64,000 nt of DNA from Pseudosulfitobacter koreensis (GTDB lineage Bacteria > Pseudomonadota > Alphaproteobacteria > Rhodobacterales > Rhodobacteraceae). This document shows, piece by piece, positions 8,063 to 17,900 of this stretch. Position 1 is the stretch's first letter, and each line of letters begins with the position of its first letter. The stretch covers positions 1 to 64,000 of the forward strand of contig NZ_JANKJG010000009.1 of assembly GCF_024733015.1 (NCBI RefSeq), written 5' to 3'. Under the pieces are notes generated by a model that saw only the letters and a program-made list of their open reading frames with translations, did not search any database and was not told the DNA's origin. A program made the translations under genes and the position numbers.

Positions 8063-9004
8063 ATGACCATGAACACCACCGCCTCGATGGCGGCAATCGC
8101 AAAGCTGCGTGACAAGTACATCAAGACGCAACGCGATATCATCTTTCAGAAGCACCTCGACCTTCTCCTGCAACGCGATGACACTGGTGGTCTCTTGCCG
8201 AAGCCGGTGATTTTCACCGCGACTGGCGATACGCACGGCATCGCGCTGGTGGAAGGTTCGGGGGGCGGCAAGACCTCGCTCGTTCATCACGTGCTGGACA
8301 ATCATCCCGTGCTGCAGAGCGACGACCCCGGCTACAGGCCTGTCATAGGGGTGCGTGTCCCAAGCCCTGCGACGCTGAAGAGCCTCGGCTGGGAAATTCT
8401 GCGGGAGACTGGCTACTCTGAAGTGTCCGTATCACGCAAGGAGTGGGACATCTGGCGGCTCGTGAGGGCCCGGTTGCGGATGCTCGGTACGGTCGTTCTT
8501 TGGATCGACGAGGCGCACGACCTTTTCAGGGCCGGGAAGGGGATCGAGGATATTCTCAAGATGCTGAAGTCGGTCATGCAAGGGGAGGGCGCTGTCATCC
8601 TCGTTTTGACCGGGGTCGACAAGTTGTGGCAGATGGCGTCTTACGACGATCAGGTCAAACGGCGCTATTCCAAAGTCACCATGCCGTCCATCTCTGCGGC
8701 AACGCATGAGAAATCGTTGCGCAGCCTTGTTCAGTCCTTCTGCGACGAAGCGGGCCTCCTGCCGCCCCGGGAGGTCGACCTCATTGATCGGCTTGTCTAT
8801 GCGAGCCGCGGTCGTTTCGGACGCTGCATCGAGAATATTATTGCTGCCCTGGAGATGACTGTTCTGAAAAATGAAACCCAAGTCACGGTTCAGCACTTTG
8901 CGGAATCGTGGGCCATGCAGGAGGGTGCCGTTCCCGGCATGAATGTCTTCCTGTCGCCGCGCTGGACGGACATCGACCTCGCGAAACTTCATGAGGCACG
9001 CTGA
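8063..9004 (+). CDS. tniB: TniB-family AAA+ ATPase (TnsC-like)
   Basis: The protein has about 313 residues from ATG 8063, which has GGAG 9 bases upstream; an in-frame ATG at 7973 would add 30 poorly structured residues. The Walker A motif is VEGSGGGKTSL and Walker B is TVVLWIDEAHDLF, followed by sensor 1 (VILVLTGVDKLW). This is the layout of TniB/TnsC-type transposition ATPases, which bind target DNA and link target selection to the transposase. The neighbouring gene is tniQ, which starts directly after the stop, a normal pairing. The missing partner is the DDE transposase. The pair may be an inactive remnant, may work with a transposase elsewhere, or may serve another role. Confidence 0.85.
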   Translation: MTMNTTASMAAIAKLRDKYIKTQRDIIFQKHLDLLLQRDDTGGLLPKPVIFTATGDTHGIALVEGSGGGKTSLVHHVLDNHPVLQSDDPGYRPVIGVRVPSPATLKSLGWEILRETGYSEVSVSRKEWDIWRLVRARLRMLGTVVLWIDEAHDLFRAGKGIEDILKMLKSVMQGEGAVILVLTGVDKLWQMASYDDQVKRRYSKVTMPSISAATHEKSLRSLVQSFCDEAGLLPPREVDLIDRLVYASRGRFGRCIENIIAALEMTVLKNETQVTVQHFAESWAMQEGAVPGMNVFLSPRWTDIDLAKLHEAR

Positions 9005-10867
9005 ATGGAAAATTCAATGAGCATGCTTTCCCCGCGCCTGGCCTTCGAGAAAATCGAATCCCCATTGGGGTTCGCGGCCCGCCTGGCAGCGTTTCACATT
9101 GGCAGTCGGACCGGACCGTTCCTGCGCGATATCGGTGTCAGCCTGACCGATTTGGCACGCGGACAACCTGGTGCCATCCAGCGACTTGCTGACCGGGCCG
9201 GCGTTGCGCCTGAGGAACTCAGGGCCAATGCCGCCCGGGGCATCGACCGGCGCCATTTTGATCTGCGCGGTGAAAACGTGTCCGCAGAATTTCTCGCGAC
9301 GCCGTACACGGTGTTCTGCCCGGCATGCCTATTGGCTGACGATCGAGCATCCGGGGGCAGGGTGGCATTCCGTCACCATCGCTGGACCTGGCAATTGTGT
9401 GTGGTGCGCACCTGTCCGGACCACGGGCTGCCACTGTTGCGCCGCAAGGCGAATTTTTCGGGTGACCGCTTTCATGAGTTTGCGATCATGGTGCCCGAGA
9501 CAGGCGATCGGCTTGAAGATCTGATTGCGCCGCTTGCGTCTCGGACAGTCTCACCCTTGCAAACCTACGCACTTGACAGGCTGGACGGAAAGGTGGGCGC
9601 GCCTTGGCTGGACGGGGAAGGGATCGAACAGGCGGTTCGAGCAAGCGAAATGCTCGGAGTGCTGATGGTATTCGGGGCAAAGCCGAACCTCGACAAGCTG
9701 ACGGCGGATGATTGGGATCGGGCCGGTCGGGTCGGCTACACGGCGACCTCGGAAGGCGAGGACGGCATTCGCCGGGCTTTGTCCAAAGTTCAGGGCGGCG
9801 TCGACTACAAAGGCAGCAAGCCCGGTCCGCAGTATGTCTTTGGTCGTCTCTACCAGTGGCTGGCGCAATCACGGGCGAAAAAGGATCCCGGCGACATCAA
9901 GCGGATCCTGCGCGAGCATATCTTCGAAACCATGGAAGTGCCGACTGGCACCGTTGTCCTCGGCGAAGAGCTTCCAGAGCGCCGCCTTCACACCTGTGCC
10001 ACTCTGGCCCGTGAGACCGGGCTCGACCCACGGACACTTTGGGGCGTGCTGGCTGCGAAGGGCATAATTCCGAAAGATGCACTCCCGGGATCACACCACG
10101 TGTTCGATGCCGTGCGCGGTCAGGAGCTTGCGCGATCGATGCGCAGGCTTATCCCCGTGACCAAGCTCCCGGAAAGGCTCGGTTGCACATGGCCATTGGC
10201 GAAACAGCTCATCTCGGAACGCATCCTGACATCGATTGTCACCGAAGTTTCGCATGCCCCTGGACGCATGAAGAAGGCCGTCGACTCCCAGGATGTCGTG
10301 ACTCTCATCGGGCGTCTTCAAGCCAGGTCGGAACCCGTAAAAAATCTGCCTGCAGGGATGGTCGATCTCGCGACGGCTGCCATGAAGTCGAACGCCCCGG
10401 CCGTCGAGATCGTGCATCTCGTCCTTGGTGGCTTCCTTTCAAAAGTTGCAAGGCTCGACGGGCTGGAAGGCCTTGCCGCGATCCATGTCAACCCTGCTGA
10501 AACCAAATCTGTTGTTTCCAAGGTCATGATTGGCCTCTCTCCTGCGGAAGCGTTCGGAAGAATCCCCATGCCCTTCGGGTCGGGGTGGGAACTTGTGACG
10601 GAATTTTCTGATCGCGCCCCTTTGCCAATGCTCAAAATTCGGTCCGCGAGCGGTGATCACACGATCCACCGGTTCCGGGCGGAAGATGTCGATGCGTTTC
10701 TCGCGGAGTTCACGACAGAGGCACGGATCGCAAATGCCCTTGGAATGAGCCAGCGCGATTTGAAACCGGAGATGAAGGCTGGCGGAGTGAAGCCGGTGTT
10801 GCGGAAAGCCGACATCGGCGTCAGATTTTTCCGGCGCCGCGACCTACCGGCGCGTTTCCAAGTGTAA
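9005..10867 (+). CDS. tniQ: TniQ-family protein
   Basis: The protein has 620 residues, starting at the base after the tniB stop. The N-terminal TniQ domain (residues ~1-160) is clear: ESPLGFAARLAAFHIGSRTGPFLRDIG, then a zinc-ribbon with CPACLLAD at ~99 and CVVRTCPDHGLPLL at ~134. The remaining ~450 residues carry helix-turn-helix-like stretches, including ARETGLDPRTLWGVLAAKGIIP, VTKLPERLGCTWPLAKQLI and IANALGMSQRDLKPEM. This long form resembles TniQ/TnsD proteins that recognise a DNA target. A strong terminator follows. With no adjacent transposase or CRISPR genes, its target-selection role is inferred from family only. Confidence 0.85.
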   Translation: MENSMSMLSPRLAFEKIESPLGFAARLAAFHIGSRTGPFLRDIGVSLTDLARGQPGAIQRLADRAGVAPEELRANAARGIDRRHFDLRGENVSAEFLATPYTVFCPACLLADDRASGGRVAFRHHRWTWQLCVVRTCPDHGLPLLRRKANFSGDRFHEFAIMVPETGDRLEDLIAPLASRTVSPLQTYALDRLDGKVGAPWLDGEGIEQAVRASEMLGVLMVFGAKPNLDKLTADDWDRAGRVGYTATSEGEDGIRRALSKVQGGVDYKGSKPGPQYVFGRLYQWLAQSRAKKDPGDIKRILREHIFETMEVPTGTVVLGEELPERRLHTCATLARETGLDPRTLWGVLAAKGIIPKDALPGSHHVFDAVRGQELARSMRRLIPVTKLPERLGCTWPLAKQLISERILTSIVTEVSHAPGRMKKAVDSQDVVTLIGRLQARSEPVKNLPAGMVDLATAAMKSNAPAVEIVHLVLGGFLSKVARLDGLEGLAAIHVNPAETKSVVSKVMIGLSPAEAFGRIPMPFGSGWELVTEFSDRAPLPMLKIRSASGDHTIHRFRAEDVDAFLAEFTTEARIANALGMSQRDLKPEMKAGGVKPVLRKADIGVRFFRRRDLPARFQV

Positions 10868-10894
10868 AAAGACCAAAAAAATCAAATCGACATT

Positions 10895-10928
10895 ATCGGC
10901 CGTCCTTCGGGGCGGCCGATTTTATTTG
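10895..10928 (+). terminator. Rho-independent terminator after tniQ
   Basis: An 11-bp stem (ATCGGCCGTCC / GGGCGGCCGAT, one G-U pair) closed by a TTCG tetraloop spans 10895-10920 and is followed by TTTATTTG. It lies 28 bp after the tniQ stop. Confidence 0.85.
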
Positions 10929-10971
10929 TGGCATTCGATCCCTTGTTTTTAGTATGAGACCTCCTGATTCC

Positions 10972-11116
10972 TGTGGCGGTCACAAATATTTTTTGATGAA
11001 TTGAATGGCCAAATTAAGCTTGTCAAATGGCCACTTCTCCCGCCGGAGAAGAATTTCGATTAAGTAAAAACAGTGACTTACGGTTTTTGGATGGCCAAAA
11101 TAAGCTTGCCGCCACA
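10972..11116. repeat. 145-bp stretch with inverted TGTGGCGG ends and internal direct repeats (transposon-end-like)
   Basis: TGTGGCGG at 10972-10979 and its inverse CCGCCACA at 11109-11116 bound the stretch. Inside, ATGGCCAAATTAAGCTTG (11005-11022) and ATGGCCAAAATAAGCTTG (11091-11108) are direct repeats with one mismatch, and a third ATGGCC lies at 11027. A perfect hairpin CTTCTCC-CGCC-GGAGAAG occupies 11034-11051. Base composition is AT-richer than the surroundings. Repeats of this type near a 5'-TGT tip are how Tn7/Tn5053-like elements build transposase-binding ends; a small MITE-like insertion is the alternative. Confidence 0.5.
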
Positions 11117-11227
11117 CTGCTCTTGCTTCGGCTGCTGCAACGACGGCTCTGACGCCAGCTGATCCTGTCCAGCCGGGCAGGATCGGTTGAGCTTGCACCC
11201 TCGCCAACATGGCGTCATCAAGAGGCA

Positions 11228-13093
11228 ATGACACCCCAGGAAAGCCACATCAGGCTTTTGAGCCTGTGTGAGAAAAAGCAGTTCGGATCGGCCGTCAAAC
11301 TTGGCTTGGAATTGGTTCGCATCTATCCGACCCAGCCTGCGTTCTGGTACCTGCTGGGCTGCGCGCAGAGCGAACTTCTAGACTGGGAGGGGGCGGCGCG
11401 GTCATTCGAAAGCCTGCTTGAACGCGACGAGCGCAATGCCGTCGGGCATTTCAATCTTGCCTGCGCGCTGCAAAGACAGGACAGGATCGAAGATGCAATT
11501 GCGCATTTCCAGCGCAGCATCGCATTGGCCCCGCAAAACCCGAGGGCGCACAACAATCTTGGGAATGCTCTTTTCAAGCATGGCAGGGTGGACGAGGCCA
11601 TCGCGTCCCAAAAGAAGGCCGTGAAGCTTGACCCTGCGTATCTCGATGCGTTTTTCAACCTGGCGAACAGTCTGAAAGCGGCAAGGCAGCTTTCGACCGC
11701 CATCTCGATTTGCGAACAACTTTTGCAGCGCAGGCCAGATCACGCGCCCACGGTGTCATTGCTCCTGAGTTTGAAATTGCAGAACTGTGATTTCACAGCC
11801 CACCGCGATTTCGACAAGCTGCGTGAAACGCTTGGCGTGACCGAGATCGCGCCGCCCTTCACACTTTTGCACTTTGAGGATGATCCGCACAGGCAGCAGG
11901 TTCGTGCCCGCAGATGGGCGACTGGTGCCTTCGATCATATTACGCCTGCCAAGCCGCGCCCGCAGCCTGCCGATAAGCTGCGTGTGGGGTATTTTTCGGT
12001 AAATTTCCATGACCATGCAAATCTGTTCCTGACATCGGGGATGTTCGCACATCACGACAGGCAGCATTTCGAGATCAACGCATATGCATTGGCCGCACCC
12101 CGACCCAGTGCGCTGCGGGACAATCTTGCTGCGAATGTTTCGGCCTTCCATCAGGTTCACGATCTGTCGGAAGGCGATATCGCGGGATTGGCGCGGAAAC
12201 ACGGGCTGGATATCGCAATTGATCTGGACGGCTATACGCAGAACGCGCGCACCGGCATATTTGCGCATCGCGCGGCACCGATCCAGATCAACTACCTTGG
12301 CTTTCCCGGAACGATGGGGGCCGGGTTGTTCGACTACATGGTGGCGGACGACGTGTTGATACCGCCCGAGATGCGCGGATTTTACGACGAGAAGATCCTG
12401 TTTATGCCGAACACCTATCAGCCGACCGACAACAGCCGCACCTTCTGTGAGACTTTGACCTCTCGCCGGGACTTTGGCCTGCCCGAAGATGCCTTTGTCA
12501 TTTGCTGCTTTAACAACAGCAACAAGATCGGGCCCGCAGAGTTCGACATCTGGATGAGGGTTCTGAGCAAGGTCGACAATGCGGTCCTGTGGCTTTTGGA
12601 ATCGAATGCGCTGATGACCTCCAATCTCAGGCGTGCGGCGCAAGAGAGGGGCGTATCGCCAGAGCGGCTGCATTTTGCGCCAAGGGTTTCGCAGGCCGAA
12701 CATCTCGAACGCCACAGACATGCGGATATCTTTGCCGATACGTTCCACTATAATGCGCATACCTCGGCGTCCGACGCGCTTTGGAGCGGTCTGCCGGTTC
12801 TGACAGTGCCCGGACAGCAGTTCGCCGCGCGCGTCGGGGCAAGCCTGCTTGGGGCGGTGGGCCTGCCGGAGCTGATCGCAGAGACGCAATCCCGGTATGA
12901 AGAGATGCTGATGCACTACGCGATCGACGCTGATGCGCGCAAGGCGGTCACTGCGAAACTTGCGGCGGTCAGGCAATCCTCTGCCCTGTTCGACACGGCG
13001 CGCTATGCGCGTGATCTTGAAGCAGGATTGCAGCAGATCGTTCTGCGGCACCGGGCGGGTCAACCGCCCAAAGACATACGGCTGCCCACTTAG
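11228..13093 (+). CDS. SPINDLY-type O-GlcNAc transferase (TPR + GT41)
   Basis: The protein has 621 residues. Residues ~1-180 are TPR repeats (FWYLLGCAQSELLDWEGAARSFESLL; AVGHFNLACALQRQDRIEDAIAHFQRSIALAP; RAHNNLGNALFKHGRVDEAI). From ~240 on is the GT41 catalytic region: LRVGYFSVNFHDHANLFL, GLDIAIDLDGYTQNARTGIFAHRAAPIQINYLGFPGTMGAGLFDYMVADDVLIPPE, a FNNSNKIGP motif and HTSASDALWSGLPVLTVPGQQFAARVGASLL. GT41 enzymes use UDP-sugars to glycosylate proteins in the cytoplasm. The next genes are tpsB and tpsA, so the likely substrate is the TpsA adhesin before export, as with HMW1C (different sequence type) and HMW1A. That link is inference. Confidence 0.9.
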   Translation: MTPQESHIRLLSLCEKKQFGSAVKLGLELVRIYPTQPAFWYLLGCAQSELLDWEGAARSFESLLERDERNAVGHFNLACALQRQDRIEDAIAHFQRSIALAPQNPRAHNNLGNALFKHGRVDEAIASQKKAVKLDPAYLDAFFNLANSLKAARQLSTAISICEQLLQRRPDHAPTVSLLLSLKLQNCDFTAHRDFDKLRETLGVTEIAPPFTLLHFEDDPHRQQVRARRWATGAFDHITPAKPRPQPADKLRVGYFSVNFHDHANLFLTSGMFAHHDRQHFEINAYALAAPRPSALRDNLAANVSAFHQVHDLSEGDIAGLARKHGLDIAIDLDGYTQNARTGIFAHRAAPIQINYLGFPGTMGAGLFDYMVADDVLIPPEMRGFYDEKILFMPNTYQPTDNSRTFCETLTSRRDFGLPEDAFVICCFNNSNKIGPAEFDIWMRVLSKVDNAVLWLLESNALMTSNLRRAAQERGVSPERLHFAPRVSQAEHLERHRHADIFADTFHYNAHTSASDALWSGLPVLTVPGQQFAARVGASLLGAVGLPELIAETQSRYEEMLMHYAIDADARKAVTAKLAAVRQSSALFDTARYARDLEAGLQQIVLRHRAGQPPKDIRLPT

Positions 13094-13111
13094 AGACCGA
13101 TTGGTCGGAAT

Positions 13112-13134
13112 GGCGTGGCACATTCGCCTTTTTT
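13112..13134 (+). terminator. Possible weak terminator after the glycosyltransferase
   Basis: GGCG (13112-13115) and CGCC (13125-13128) can pair with a 9-base loop, followed by six T (13129-13134). The stem is short, so this is tentative. Confidence 0.35.
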
Positions 13135-13230
13135 CTTGCTCAGATTGAAGTCAGGGCAGAGGTTTTTCGTGCAATAAGGCCAGCATCCTGTACGTTGAGC
13201 ACCGGAGCGACAAATTTAAGGGTGTAGGGC

Positions 13231-14985
13231 GTGCGACAGGAATATTTCGCGAAAGGTCGATCACCTCGCGGTTTTGGCCGTGTATTGGCGATGGTTGCTG
13301 CGGGCGTGCTTGCGACAGCAGGTGCCGTTCATGCCCAGACCGCAAGCGAGATAACCCCGCCGACATTGCAGCCTCAATTGCAGCGCCTGAACGGTGCGGT
13401 GGTCTTTACCGGGCGGACCGGCACTGAGGCTCCTCCGGGAGCGGAGGAGATCGGCATCACCCTGTCCGGGGTTGATCTGCGCAATCCCCTGCCGCAGCTT
13501 GCCGCCCAGAACGCCGCCTTCAGGGCGCGCCTCACATCGGGGCGGATCGCTGTGTCGGAACTCTTCGAGGCCACCGCGGCACTTGAAGAAGCCTATGCGG
13601 ATGCGGGTTTCGTGCTGACCCGCGTGGTGCTGCCCCAGCAAAGCCTGCGCGATGGCGGGGTGTTGCGGGTCGAGGTCGTGAATGGATTCATCGAGCGGAT
13701 CGACACCGCCAATGTGCCTGCCAACACGCGAAGCCGTATCGACGGCCTGACCGCGCCCATCGTCAACAAGAAGGGACTGACCCGCGCCGAGCTTGAGCGG
13801 CAGTTGCTGTTGGCGGGCGATGTGCCGGGTGTGGCCCTGAAATCTGCGCTGGGGGCTGGGGATGCGCCGGGCAGTGCGGTGATCGCACTTGACCCGGAAT
13901 ACCGCCCGGTGACGGGTTTCGCAGGCTTTGGCAATCCCACGGATGACGGGCTGGGACCGGTCGCGTTCAACGTCGGCATGGAAATAAACTCGCCGCTGAA
14001 GTTCGGAGAGACCTTGTATTTGCGTGCCTCGGGCGCGCCCGAGGACTTTTTCAACGACGATCCGCGCAGCCGCATCCTTGCTGTCGGGGCGGTGGTGCCG
14101 CTGGGCTTTACCGGGCTTACGCTGAACGTCGAATTTACGTCGAGCGATACCACGCCTGATGATGATCTGGTGGCGACGCGGTCGTCGTTCGACCGCCAGT
14201 CGGTGCGGCTGAGCTATCCGTTCGTGCGGTCGCGGCAGTTGAATGTGACCGGCCAGATGTCGCTGGACCTGCAGAGCGATGAACAGAGCCTGATCCTTGG
14301 GGGTGGTGCGCTGACGCCGCTTTACCGCGATGAACTGACAGTGCTGCGGTTTGGCGGCAGCGTTTCCTATTTCCACGAGGACGAATCCGTGACGGAGGCT
14401 GGGCTGGTCCTCAGCCAGGGGCTCGACGCGTTCGGGGCGCGCACGGCTGCGAATGCGACGGCTTCTGGTTTGCCATTGTCGCGGGCCGGTGCAGATGCCG
14501 AATTCACCAAGCTTTCGGGGTCTTTCTCGCACCGACGTCAGCTTCCGGCATCCATTCCGCTGGCGCTGTCATTGATGGGGCGGTTCCAGACGTCTTTCGG
14601 TGATCCGCTGCTGACATCCGAACAGATCAGCATCGTGGGCGCGCAGGAACTGTCGGCCTTCGATTCAGGCGCATTGCGGGGCGACAACGGTTTCGTGGTC
14701 CGCTCGGAATTGTCGACGCAATCGCGGGTGACGCTGGGATCGGTACCTGTGTTGCTCAGCCCCTATGCGTTCGTCAGCTACGGCATGGTTCAACTTGAGA
14801 ATCCTTCGGCGGCCGAACAAGGGCGCACAGACGCATTCGCCTACGGCATTGGCATAGATTTTTTTGCACAGACTGATTCAAATTTCCGTTCAAGCAGCTT
14901 GCGCGTTGAACTGGGCAGAGGAGAGACAGACGATGGGTCTGCGGATGAAAACAGAATCACCATTTCCGGCAATTTCCGGTTCTGA
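13231..14985 (+). CDS. TpsB outer-membrane transporter (ShlB/FhaC/HecB family)
   Basis: The protein has 584 residues with a GTG start at 13231, then a basic N-region and a signal peptide (VLAMVAAGVLATAGAVHAQ). Two POTRA regions follow: one around residues 65-160 (LTSGRIAVSELFEATAALEEAYADAGFVLTRVVLPQQ; VLRVEVVNGFIERI) and a second to ~230. The rest is a 16-strand-type barrel with alternating polar and hydrophobic strands, ending in a C-terminal Phe (ITISGNFRF), the classic outer-membrane barrel end. TpsB proteins secrete a partner TpsA, here the next gene, whose start lies inside the end of this one. Cells would place it in the outer membrane. Confidence 0.9.
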   Translation: MRQEYFAKGRSPRGFGRVLAMVAAGVLATAGAVHAQTASEITPPTLQPQLQRLNGAVVFTGRTGTEAPPGAEEIGITLSGVDLRNPLPQLAAQNAAFRARLTSGRIAVSELFEATAALEEAYADAGFVLTRVVLPQQSLRDGGVLRVEVVNGFIERIDTANVPANTRSRIDGLTAPIVNKKGLTRAELERQLLLAGDVPGVALKSALGAGDAPGSAVIALDPEYRPVTGFAGFGNPTDDGLGPVAFNVGMEINSPLKFGETLYLRASGAPEDFFNDDPRSRILAVGAVVPLGFTGLTLNVEFTSSDTTPDDDLVATRSSFDRQSVRLSYPFVRSRQLNVTGQMSLDLQSDEQSLILGGGALTPLYRDELTVLRFGGSVSYFHEDESVTEAGLVLSQGLDAFGARTAANATASGLPLSRAGADAEFTKLSGSFSHRRQLPASIPLALSLMGRFQTSFGDPLLTSEQISIVGAQELSAFDSGALRGDNGFVVRSELSTQSRVTLGSVPVLLSPYAFVSYGMVQLENPSAAEQGRTDAFAYGIGIDFFAQTDSNFRSSSLRVELGRGETDDGSADENRITISGNFRF

Positions 14986-17900
14986 ACCGCGCGCCAGCTG
15001 TCGGCGGCTATTGCGGGCATCGGTTGCGGCCTGCATCTGTCTGCCAGCTGCGGTGACTGCTCAGCAGGCTGTTCTGCCGCAGGACGGAACGGTCGTCTCT
15101 GGCAGCGCCAGCATCGCGACGCAGACGCCTCTGACCATGACGATCACGCAAGACACGGATCGGGCGGTGGTGAACTGGAACAGTTTCTCGATCGGCAAAG
15201 ATGCCCACGTGGACATCCGGCAACCCGATCGCAATTCGGCAATCCTGAACCGGGTCACGGGCAGCACCACCTCCGAAATCCACGGGCGGCTGACGGCCAA
15301 CGGCGAAGTGCATCTGGTCAATCCGAACGGCATTTTCATCGGCAAAGACGGGACCGTGGATGCGGGCAGCTTTGCGGCCTCGACGCTGAATGTCAGCGAC
15401 GACGATTTCAATGCCGGGCGGCTGCGGTACGAGGGCACCGGCAGCTCTGCGACGGTCGAGAACGCAGGCCGGGTGGTGATCGGGCGTGGTGGCTATGCGG
15501 CGCTGATTGGCGGCAAGGTGCGCAACAGCGGGATCGTGACCGTACCTTACGGGCGCATCGGCTTTGCCGCAGGCGAACGTGTGGTGCTGGACGTTTCGGG
15601 CGACCAGTTCCTGCAGGTCGCGCTGCCATCCGACATCGAGGACGACGGCGAAGCGCTGATCGACAATTCGGGCACGGCAAGTGCAACAGGCGGCATCGTC
15701 GAAATGCGCGCGGCGACCGCGCGGGATGCGGCGCGCAATGCGATCAACCTGTCTGGGGTGGCCGAGGCCACGTCGGTTTCCATGCGCGGCGGCACCATCA
15801 CGCTGGGCGGAGGCAATGGCGGATCGGTCCGTGTGACGGGCAAGGTTTCGACGCGGTCGAAACCCACCCCCGCGGGGATCGTGGTCACCCAGTCGGCGCG
15901 CCCCCCGCAGGCGCGGGGGGGTGACGTCACCATCACCGGGGCGACCATCGCTCTGGATGGCGCGCAGATCGACGCCAGCGGCACGGGCGGCGGTGGCACC
16001 ATCAAGATCGGGGGCGACTTCAAGGGGCAGGGTATCTTGCCTCGCGCAGAGACGGTTTTCGGCGATGCGCAGACCCTGATCACCGCCGACGCGCTTGAGC
16101 AGGGCGACGGCGGCCGGATCGTGATCTGGTCGGATGAGTATACCGAATTCGCAGGCAGACTGTCGGCGCGGGGCGGGGCCGAGGGCGGCGATGGCGGCTT
16201 TGTCGAAGTATCGAGCAAGCTGACGCTGAACTATAGCGGGCGGGCAGACGGTCGAGCGCCTTTGGGAAAATGGGGCATTCTGCTACTGGATCCGACGGAT
16301 ATCGTGATCAATCCCGGTGGCGACATCGGCGACGGTCTCAGCGAAGTCGGGCTTGAAAACAACCTGTCGACGATGAACGTGGCACTAAACACCACCGGGG
16401 GCTCATCGGAAGCGGGCAACATCACGATCAATGCCGATATCGACTGGACCGAGGCGACGACGCTGACCCTGATCGCAGATGACGAAGGCACCACAAGCGG
16501 GACAGGCGGCAATATCGTGCTGAACGGCGCGATCAACGGCACGTCCGGGGGCTTAATCCTGAATTCGGTGAACCAGATCACCACAGGTGCGGGTGGCACG
16601 GTCGATGTGGACACCTTCACGCTTGAAAGAGGGACCTGGACGCAGAACACCGCAACTCTGCCTGCGTTTTCGGCAAATGATTTCACCATCAACTTCGGCG
16701 CATCCTTTTCACGCTTTACCGGTGGGACAGGAATGGCGGGCGATCCGTTCCTGGTGGCCGACATCTATGGATTGCAGGGGCTCGCTCCGAGCGGGATCGG
16801 CAACGGCTTCACAGCGCTTGCGGGTGACATCGACGGCAGCGGCACCGCCTCCTGGACCGAAGGGTTCAACCCGCTGTTCATCTCTGACGGCACGTTCGAG
16901 CTGGATGGACAGGGATACACCATCTCGAACGTCTACAGCGCGCCGGACACCGGCGAGGGGCTCGCCAGCTACGGGCTGTTCAGCGATCTGTCTAGCGCGT
17001 CCGTGGTGCAGGACCTGACGCTTGAGAACTTCACCATGATCGGCAGTTCGGGCGGCGTACTGGCTGCCTACAACGCGGGCACGATCCGCAATGTGCGCGT
17101 CAGCGGAACGTCGTCGGGAACCGGGTTTGCGGTCGGCGGACTGATCGGAGAGAACGCTGGCCTGATCGAGGACAGCATCGCGGATGTGACGGTCACGGCA
17201 GATGGCTCGGAAGCCTTTGGCCAAACCTTCGTCGGTGGCTTTGTCGGGTACAACTATTTGGGCACGATCAACCGGTCGCATGCCTTGGGCAATGTGACCG
17301 TCACCGACGAAACCTCGGGCGGGGAATTCTTTGTCGGGGGTTTTGTCGGGGTTGAGGATTCCAACCCGGGGTTCACGATCAACGACAGCTATGCGACGGG
17401 CAACGTGTCGGTCACGACCGACCCGCTCATGTCATCCACCGAAGTCACCGCCGGCGGATTCGTGGGTGAAATCAACGGCGACATCTTCCGCAGCTATTCG
17501 ACCGGATCGGTGTCCGTCACCGGCGACGCCAGCGCGACAACAGGCGGCTTTGCCGGGTCGGACCAAACCGGATTTGACAGCGCCGCCACGAATTTCTGGA
17601 ACACACAGACATCGGGCATTGCCACCTCTGCGGCGGGCACCGGCCTGACCACCGAACAGTTCCAGAACACCGAAACCTTCATTGCCCTGGGCGAAGCGCA
17701 GGGTTGGGATTTCGCGAATGTCTGGGCGCCGGGGGACACCGGGTACGATCCCGTCAACTATACCACCAGCGCGGTGATCATGGCGACGCCCGCCGCATTG
17801 ACCCTGACCTACGGCAGCACTACGACCGCCGAGACCACCACCACGATCAACGGCGGACCGGATCTTTATGTGTTTGACGACGCCACGGATGTGCTGGACA

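Noticed and set aside
10980-11234. 84-aa minus-strand frame (GTG start) beside the transposon-end repeats
   Set aside because: Its second half is translated repeat DNA. The first ~38 residues could be a truncated gene, but they match nothing I know and overlap the glycosyltransferase start, so it is mentioned only in the findings.
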